The notes below the pieces were generated by a model. That model saw only the letters and a program-made list of their open reading frames with translations. It searched no databases and had not been told where the DNA came from. Position numbers and translations under genes: made by a program. Shown one piece after another: positions 57,285 through 64,000 of a DNA stretch of 64,000 bases (positions within the stretch are counted from its first letter, which is position 1; every line of letters begins with the position of its first letter). Where the stretch lies: the NCBI GenBank assembly GCA_947034895.1, contig OX344762.1:76564981-76628980 (forward strand), read 5' to 3'. This stretch comes from Rhytidiadelphus loreus (taxonomy: Eukaryota; Streptophyta; Bryopsida; Hypnales; Hylocomiaceae).

Positions 57285-58749
57285 AGCTACGATCTACTAC
57301 ACCAGCGATTGGGAAAGTGCATGCCCAATTTGGTTTCCGCAAACTGTAAGTACATGCGTGGATTTCAAATGACGATTTACAATACTCAGTGTCCCGCGCA
57401 GCACATTCTAAGTAACTGTTATAGAAACGTCTTGACCATAATAGATTTTTACATTCTGTAATTATATGTAGAGTTTACCTTGCTTCTGCTAAACATTTTG
57501 TGTATATATTCCTTTAAGTTGTTTGATGAGTACCAGCTATACTAGCATGTAGTAACTAAGTATCTTGAACTGGAGACTCTTTACAAAATCAAACTCTACG
57601 ATTCGGTTCTTTGTTCACAGGAACTCTTACCATATGAATGTCTGGACATTTCAATATTCAGAATTGTGTTTTACTTTCAAATGAATGCAAGTCTCTCGTA
57701 TTCTTCTGAGTTTGATGTTTAGAAAGGGAGATTGCTGACCACAGTATATGCATTTTTTTTGCACTCGTTCAGGTCCTCCTCTTAGTGCAGCTGTAGGGAT
57801 TCATGTTTTTGTACCCTCTATGTCAGAGGGATTCAAATGGTAGTCCCTGTACACAGGAACGTCCATAAAAATAATTTAGACTTGCACACTACATATATTC
57901 ATACTTCATGCAGTACATGAGTTCGGTTTAGGGTGAGTGGGATTTTCAGTTAGTAAATGCTAATGAGAATAACATGTGTTTTTAGTAGTATTTGTTGTAA
58001 TAACTGTTTTTTGATTTCCCATTATATGAAATGACTTCAAGCTTGGAGCCTTCTTTTGAAAAAAAAAAGGCATGAATTTTATGTTAAAAAACAATGCACA
58101 GTTCATTCGGCGATTTTGCATTCTTATTGCACGTCAGTACGTGGCAAACTCTAGTGTTCAATGAAGCTGTTCTGTCGCTACCCTGCAACCAATTCATTCA
58201 GGTTCACTTGCAGAAGTACAGAAAATACAAACATGATAATACCACTTCCTAGTTCTGTCAATTTGACGAACACTTGAAAAAAAGCACAGAAGTCAACATT
58301 TTCATTACATATAACATCGCTCACCTCCTTAAAATGAAGAATAAAAAATACATGCCTTGGAACTAATAAAAGTGCGATCCCTGTTTCCACTTTCTGCCAT
58401 ACACAATTCACAACATTTGAGCATGACGTTACATGATTTTCATGAAATAATTCATTGAACTTGACAACCCAGCGTAAAAAAAGGGTGGAATACACATTCC
58501 ATTAGAAGTTACTCATCTTTTCTTACAGCTTGTGTAACTCCCATGTTCATGGCCTTCTCTTGAAGGTGTTCAAAAATATGTGGTCAACTAGCAAGCTCCC
58601 CTGCACAAGTAGGTAGAATTATAAATATGGCAAGCAGTTCAAATGCTTAAGCATGTTTCAGACATGATCTCCAATTCAACATAAAGTAAAGCTCCTAAAA
58701 TAGTACTACACTTTGTTCTGTCTAGAACAAACATGAATTCATTGTAGGG
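57285..58749. other. No gene recognised
   Basis: Downstream of the B3-type gene. The minus-strand ORF 58178-58495 (105 codons) has no recognised domain. Confidence 0.4.
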
Positions 58750-61700
58750 TCAGGGACACGGATTATAGAACATATGAATTTCATGCATCACGCAAACAGA
58801 ACCAACATCCACACATTGAAAAACATTTACGTTACTCCGCTTACCTTCTCGCTCGCCTTCTCGGACTGGTGTTCAAACCGAAAATATTGTTGCATCTGTT
58901 TCTTCTCCATTTATTTTGATGTGTGCTTTTGCACACATTTTCAACTCCGAAACAACAAGGTTTTTTCAAAATTTGCATCTGCCACTTCTTAACAAAGGCA
59001 ATAAAAAATAGGCTCATATCCAAGTCCCGGTCGACGACTACATCCTCTAAACATGTGACCTCCTGAACGTAAATCCTATTCAGTCCTCACTTTTTTCTAT
59101 TGCTAATGGAATTTTTACTTCTTCCATCGAATTTTCTACTCCTTCATCAAACAATCTCAAAATGGTCATACCTAGTATCAATCCTTCCTAAAAAAATTAA
59201 TTGACGAAGCATCCAAAGCACATTCCGAGAGTGTATTAAAAAACTCAACTTCCATTAAGCATTCATCAAAGCAATTGAAGAAAAATCTAAACCTTAAACA
59301 ACAATCAAATTCTATGTACTGGAAGGGCTCACAAATTCTAAATAGCAGTGCGAAAACATCTACAAACTTCATCGGATTTAGGAATGCTAAAAGTAATGTA
59401 CACAATCTTAAATAAATTTGGCAACTATCCATAGGCTGTAGTCAGCACCTCAGTTACATGTGACTTCAATGGACTTGAAGGATTCTTTGCGGCAAGCAAA
59501 GAAAACAATTCAGAAATATACTACCTTACAAAACTGAAGAAAATAAAATCCCTGTAGTTAAATGAATGATATGTGACTTCAATTGTCTTCAAGGATTCTT
59601 TTCAGCAAGCAAAAAAAACTATTCAGAAATATACTATCTTCCGGAAATGAAAAAAAACAAAAAAACGTAGTTAAATGACTGTATTAAAGAATGTCCTTCC
59701 ACAGTTCCAGAGAACAACGTAATCTCTTCCGATATGCACTGTAGCCTACTAGACATCTACTAGAACTTCGTCAAAAAAGCATCAAAAATACTAAGTTCGC
59801 AATATGGTATTATATCACGTAAAAAAAGTTCCACTATTTACACCCACAGTAGAACTTGTTGAAGCTTAAGCTCCTAAAGAAAATGTCCACAACAAATCCA
59901 AAATCATGTAATGTACGTTACTAGTTTCACACTTCACAATTTCAGAATGCGAAGAGAAAGTTCAACTGCAATTATGTCTATTTACGCTAATGAACTGTTC
60001 TTGTAAATTCCTTGTTTTTACTTTCAAGAGGTCAAGTATCGAAATGAAAGATCTTTCACTTTGAGGATTCAAGCCGGTTGAAAATCCCATAATTACATGT
60101 TTTTTGAAGAGTTCGATGATGGATACGACGCAATTTCTGAAGAGCCATCTTCCGTGTTCACTTCGGAACTTTTGAAAAAATCATTTTCATCTTCCTCTTC
60201 CGCTTGCATCTGGTCTCCCAGTAGTAGCTCGAAATCTTCATCCGTTAAAGACTGCTCTGCATTTCCGATGTCTTCCTCATGAACTACATGGCATGCTCGA
60301 CATTCCTTGCACCGCCACCACTCACTGTAGTCGGAAGAGTCCGCATTTCCTTCATCGAAAGGCAACCCCATCTTCGAAACTCCTGAAATTGTCGTGCCTC
60401 AAAAAACATAGAAAGTGTTCAAAAATGTCACACATGTACTGAAGAACATATTGTTTCTTCCTCAAAGAATAAAGAAACCAAATTCTAAAAAACATCCATC
60501 ACTATCCTAGGCTTCTACACATACCATCGCTTAATATTATGTCATGGACGTCCAAGAAAATTGATCCAGAGCATCGCACTTCAACTTTGAACCTCGTTTT
60601 ATGAGCATTCAATAATTCAAAAACAAATTAAGTGTTCAGTAACTGCAGATCATTTCTGAATTACCTGTCGTCTAACAATGACAATCTTCAATGACTTCAA
60701 AGGAGCGCAAGGATGTCGACGATGATTCAATACAGAGTGCGCAGCCTGAACGAGGTCGAAGCCACTTGCTAACTTGCCTACTCTAAAATGAAACAAACAC
60801 AAAGAAGATGAGTACGTACTTGCTGGTTCTCACGTTGGTTCTCAATTTAATGAATAAAAAATATGACAACTGCAGACATTTCCACACTTGCAGTCCATTA
60901 TACACTTCCCCTTCGATGACGTCCACCGAGGGATGCACACCTCAGTCAACGGTGACTAATTTTTTCATCAATTTCAGTCACTACTTTTTGTTCATGAGTT
61001 TCATCCAAAACAAGTTCATTTAAATTTGATTTCCATGCACTTCAAGATTGGACGTACGGAAATCAAATCATATCTTAGAAATTATCAAATCCAATAATCG
61101 ATCTATCATTGCCTCCTTCTCATTGATTGAAATTTTATTTCCATATCTCTTAGCGAGATTTGAAAAAAACATTATAGACGGTAGCATTTAAATCATTTTC
61201 TTCTTCAATGGATTTTCCAATTCAATTTGCAACTCAAGTGTTTAAAATCCAATATAAGCAACCACAAATCTACCATTAAAAAAGAATACACGTTCTTCCA
61301 TTCCACATTGTCATGCAATATACACTATGGACCAAGAAAACAGGAGTACAAAGCAAATTCCGCGTCAATGTTTACAGAACTGTACCTACTTGAAAATGAA
61401 AATCTCCGAAATTTTCATAAATTATCCATATTTTCACCCTGCAAACAATTAAAATCAAACCATTATATTCCACTTCAGAAAACATTGTTATTTTGTCAAC
61501 CACTTCCTTGTATAATTGCATCATTGTGTAGTCACATTAAGTCAGTCTTTCGTGAATTTGTTAACTGCGTCAAAAAAACAGATGTAGCAAGAACCCCTTC
61601 GACTTTGTTCTTCATAACTTTCGGCAATCTCTACAGAATGCCACAAAATGGTAAATAAACAAGGGATAAATTAAAGCTTTATCTTTTTGTACGCAAAAAA

Positions 61701-62775
61701 CATAAAATTAGAACTTCATGGCAGTTCTAAGATTTATAAGGAATGAAGGACAATAATATATCGCTTACCTACTGGAATTTGTACATCATTTTGTTTATTA
61801 AGATATTCTTGGAACTACGCCAACTGTGTCCACCATATTTTTTTTACATTCCATTCACTTACAAGCCCAGGTTTCACTTCTCCATCTGCGTTGAAAATCA
61901 TGAAACATTTTTCATAATTCCAGTGAGAAAAAAAATACACGTTAAGTCCACAAAATAATTTCTAATTTAGACTGGCATCTGAAAGCCAATAACATTCTTT
62001 TCACTACTCCAGCACCACTCCAAGAATACCTTTTTACTGCAAAACAAGTGCAGAACTCTCTGTACATGCTAAGCAAGATTCCTTCGTATTCAAATTTCTA
62101 ACGCCACATAGCCCAGTGAAATACATTACAATATCAAGATAATGAAAATTGTGTTCTAGAACAAATTGATTACCCATTTTCACATTTGTTCATTCTGGTC
62201 ACTGCTCACAACAAAGTACAAAAAACTATTGCATGACAATTAGGTGCACACACCTGACGATCCTACAAAGACAGTTCCCTGTCGTCCAGAGACTGAACAT
62301 GATAAAATTTCTATTCATGTCTCGCACATTCAATTTGAAAATACATTTCCTATTCAACAAATACAAGATTTCCAATGTGCTATTAGTACTATGCTCAAGG
62401 TCAGTAATTTTTTTTTGCCACCATGATCTGAAATAAACTATCACATTTTTGGCAACACAAATTACAAAAGAAAATTAATCACACTGCAAGGTTCAACCTA
62501 TAGGTAAACTGAAAAACAAAGTGTGCATCTGAAAATATTTTGAAAAACCAACCAACGAACTAACAAACATACATTCAAAAACAAAATATATAAATTGCAA
62601 CGGCTTTCAAAACATACTAGGAAACTAGCACATTACTCTCCTCTTTGCATTCCCTTATTAAAATAAGATAATTCTTTTTGTGTCACCAGCGTTTAAAACC
62701 TCATACATGAAGTAATTACATACATACTTGATGGACTTTCCGTTTCACAACTTCAAAAGTCAAAAAAAATATTGG
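58750..62775. repeat. Diverged tandem duplication, copy 2
   Basis: Partner of 50720-54720. It has an extra local duplication: about 114 bp beginning ATGTGACTTCAATGGACTTG at 59457 is repeated at 59571. Confidence 0.8.
60093..60371 (-). pseudogene. Unrecognised acidic protein, terminal exon (copy 2, probably decayed gene)
   Basis: Homologue of 52063-52371: MGLPFDEGNADSSDYSEWW, KECRACHVVHEEDIGNAE, SLTDEDFELLLGDQ, Glu-rich tail. The preceding exon is FELLNAHKTRFKVEVRC..LDV ending at GATG/GTATGT, and TTTCAG/GAGTTTCGAAG gives an in-phase join. However, a TAA lies at the start of that exon, and the donor of the exon before it (GTAAGT in copy 1) is lost (TTGAAGT). The terminal exon itself is intact. 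Confidence 0.4.
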
Positions 62776-64000
62776 GGCTTTTTTTTTGTGGTCCCCGAAT
62801 ATGCTGTGAAGTAGTTTCTTTCTGTTCCTGAATGCGCATTTTCACTCACACGGTTGACTCATAGACAATCATGTAGCTACAATTATAACTCTTCATGTAC
62901 TTTCTATCAACGATGACAATTTCAGGTGAACTCCTGCAAAGAAAAATGAATCACAGGTTCAGGAGTACCACTCCTCTATTTATGTTGAACTATATTCCAA
63001 GGAAGTCGAAACAGCATTTCCATTTCCTCATCTCTACAAAACTCAACAGTAAGTCACTTAAGATCACATCAACAATATTAAAGTCATAAATAACAGTAAA
63101 GTCGTTAAAACCCAACCAACAAGGATTGTAATTCCCAAAAAATAATGACACTTTCATGCTTTGTTTCAATCATTCATACAAAAAAAAGTAACATTTACTA
63201 CAACATTCTTGCATAATTCCGCCTTTCACTGGAGCTTCTGAAATGGTTTCAGTAGTTGGAATCACGAACTTCAAAATTCCTTTTCAACAGTTCTGAAAAC
63301 TTCCCTATCGTTCCCTCAATTAACCAGTAGTCAATTTTGTTTTCGTATTAAGTAATTTCCCAACAGACATTGACAATTATGACCTATATTTTGATACATC
63401 GGATATGTATTCCATGTAGCTACAATACTAATCTGTAACATCCATTATAATTTTACCTTATCCACATAGTATTAAAATACGCTCAAGAACATACTCAACA
63501 AAGTCGCGCTCAGGCCATATTAAGTTTTCAAGAAAGAAGTGTACAATGACTACACTTCACGATTAATTGGCTTATCTTTAGTAATCAACCTTGCTTTCTG
63601 ACCACCGATCTTTTGGACATGAAAACCATGCAACCAAATTTCTTTAAATTGCCATACATACTTTAATGAAAGTTTGCTAGCAAATTCCTTCTAACAAGAG
63701 CGCTTACTGTTGAAGAAAATGGCATTATTCTAGTTCATTTCAATTTGATTATAAGATCAAAAAGCAGCATGTCACTTTACACAACTACAGCAGTATGATC
63801 TTGTATTACAGTGACAACTTTTCTCCAAAGAACTTAATTCATACCTCATAATCTTCAATAGTAAAGAAAAAAAGGCGATATTTAAAATAAATAAAAATAG
63901 ACAATACGAATGTGACTACATCTTGCACTTAACTGAATTCAGTAACTTACTCTGCGACAACCACAGAAATGTCCATTTCATGGAGTCATTCTCCTTGACT
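62776..64000. other. AT-rich DNA to the window edge, no gene recognised
   Basis: Homology to the 50.7-54.7 kb copy stops near 62775. Only short ORFs follow. Confidence 0.4.

Noticed and set aside
61227..61658. 143-codon plus-strand ORF
   Set aside because: The homologous region in the other duplication copy does not keep this frame, so it is probably chance.
1..64000. CRISPR arrays, bacterial operons, rRNA or tRNA genes
   Set aside because: None found. The sequence has plant introns and eukaryotic transposons, and the short tandem repeats lack spacer structure.

Overview
The window is nuclear DNA of a land plant: AT-rich, repeat-dense and gene-poor. Plant-type genes carry GT-AG introns: an aluminium-activated malate transporter (ALMT) fragment at the left edge, a complete KAI2/D14-family alpha/beta-hydrolase at 7.8-10.0 kb, and a damaged B3-domain gene at 56.85-57.28 kb. 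The KAI2-type protein and the dominant retroelement would fit a non-seed lineage, but this is a guess; the sequence shown does not settle the species.

Layout. 1-848: ALMT 5' part on the minus strand. 2-7 kb: small inverted-repeat DNA transposons. 7.8-10.8 kb: KAI2-like gene, with a satellite-like intron and three ~295-bp direct repeats directly upstream. 12-25 kb: nested non-autonomous DNA transposons (two hAT-like elements with 8-bp duplications, several MITE families, foldbacks). 25.7-39.4 kb: one giant LINE on the minus strand, lying inside an older TTAA/CCC-terminated repeat and itself interrupted by a 968-bp CACTA element. 40-43.4 kb: further copies of the same MITE families in mosaic order. 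45.9-46.7 kb: minisatellites. 47-64 kb: AT-rich sequence starting with a CACTA-like terminus and holding two diverged copies, ~8 kb apart, of a segment with minus-strand exons of an unrecognised protein, with the B3 gene between them.

The LINE is the most interesting object. It is about 12.7 kb without the CACTA insert and bounded by an 11-bp target-site duplication. A related repeat at 42.7 kb shows the empty site. It has a GC-rich leader, then an ORF1 preceded in the same frame by seven 65-residue tandem repeats, with one TGA between them. ORF2 is unusually large (about 2,560 codons) and encodes in order: a 2A-like ribosome-skipping motif (mutated), an APE endonuclease, reverse transcriptase, a Cys cluster, a degenerate region resembling the PCIF1 adenine-methyltransferase fold, RNase H, a zinc knuckle, and a C-terminal PD-(D/E)XK-like nuclease. 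APE plus a restriction-like nuclease in one LINE recalls the Dualen family. The added methyltransferase-like and 2A-like parts and the repetitive ORF1 make it unusual. This copy is dead (four stops, three frameshifts, one insertion) but all parts are still readable.
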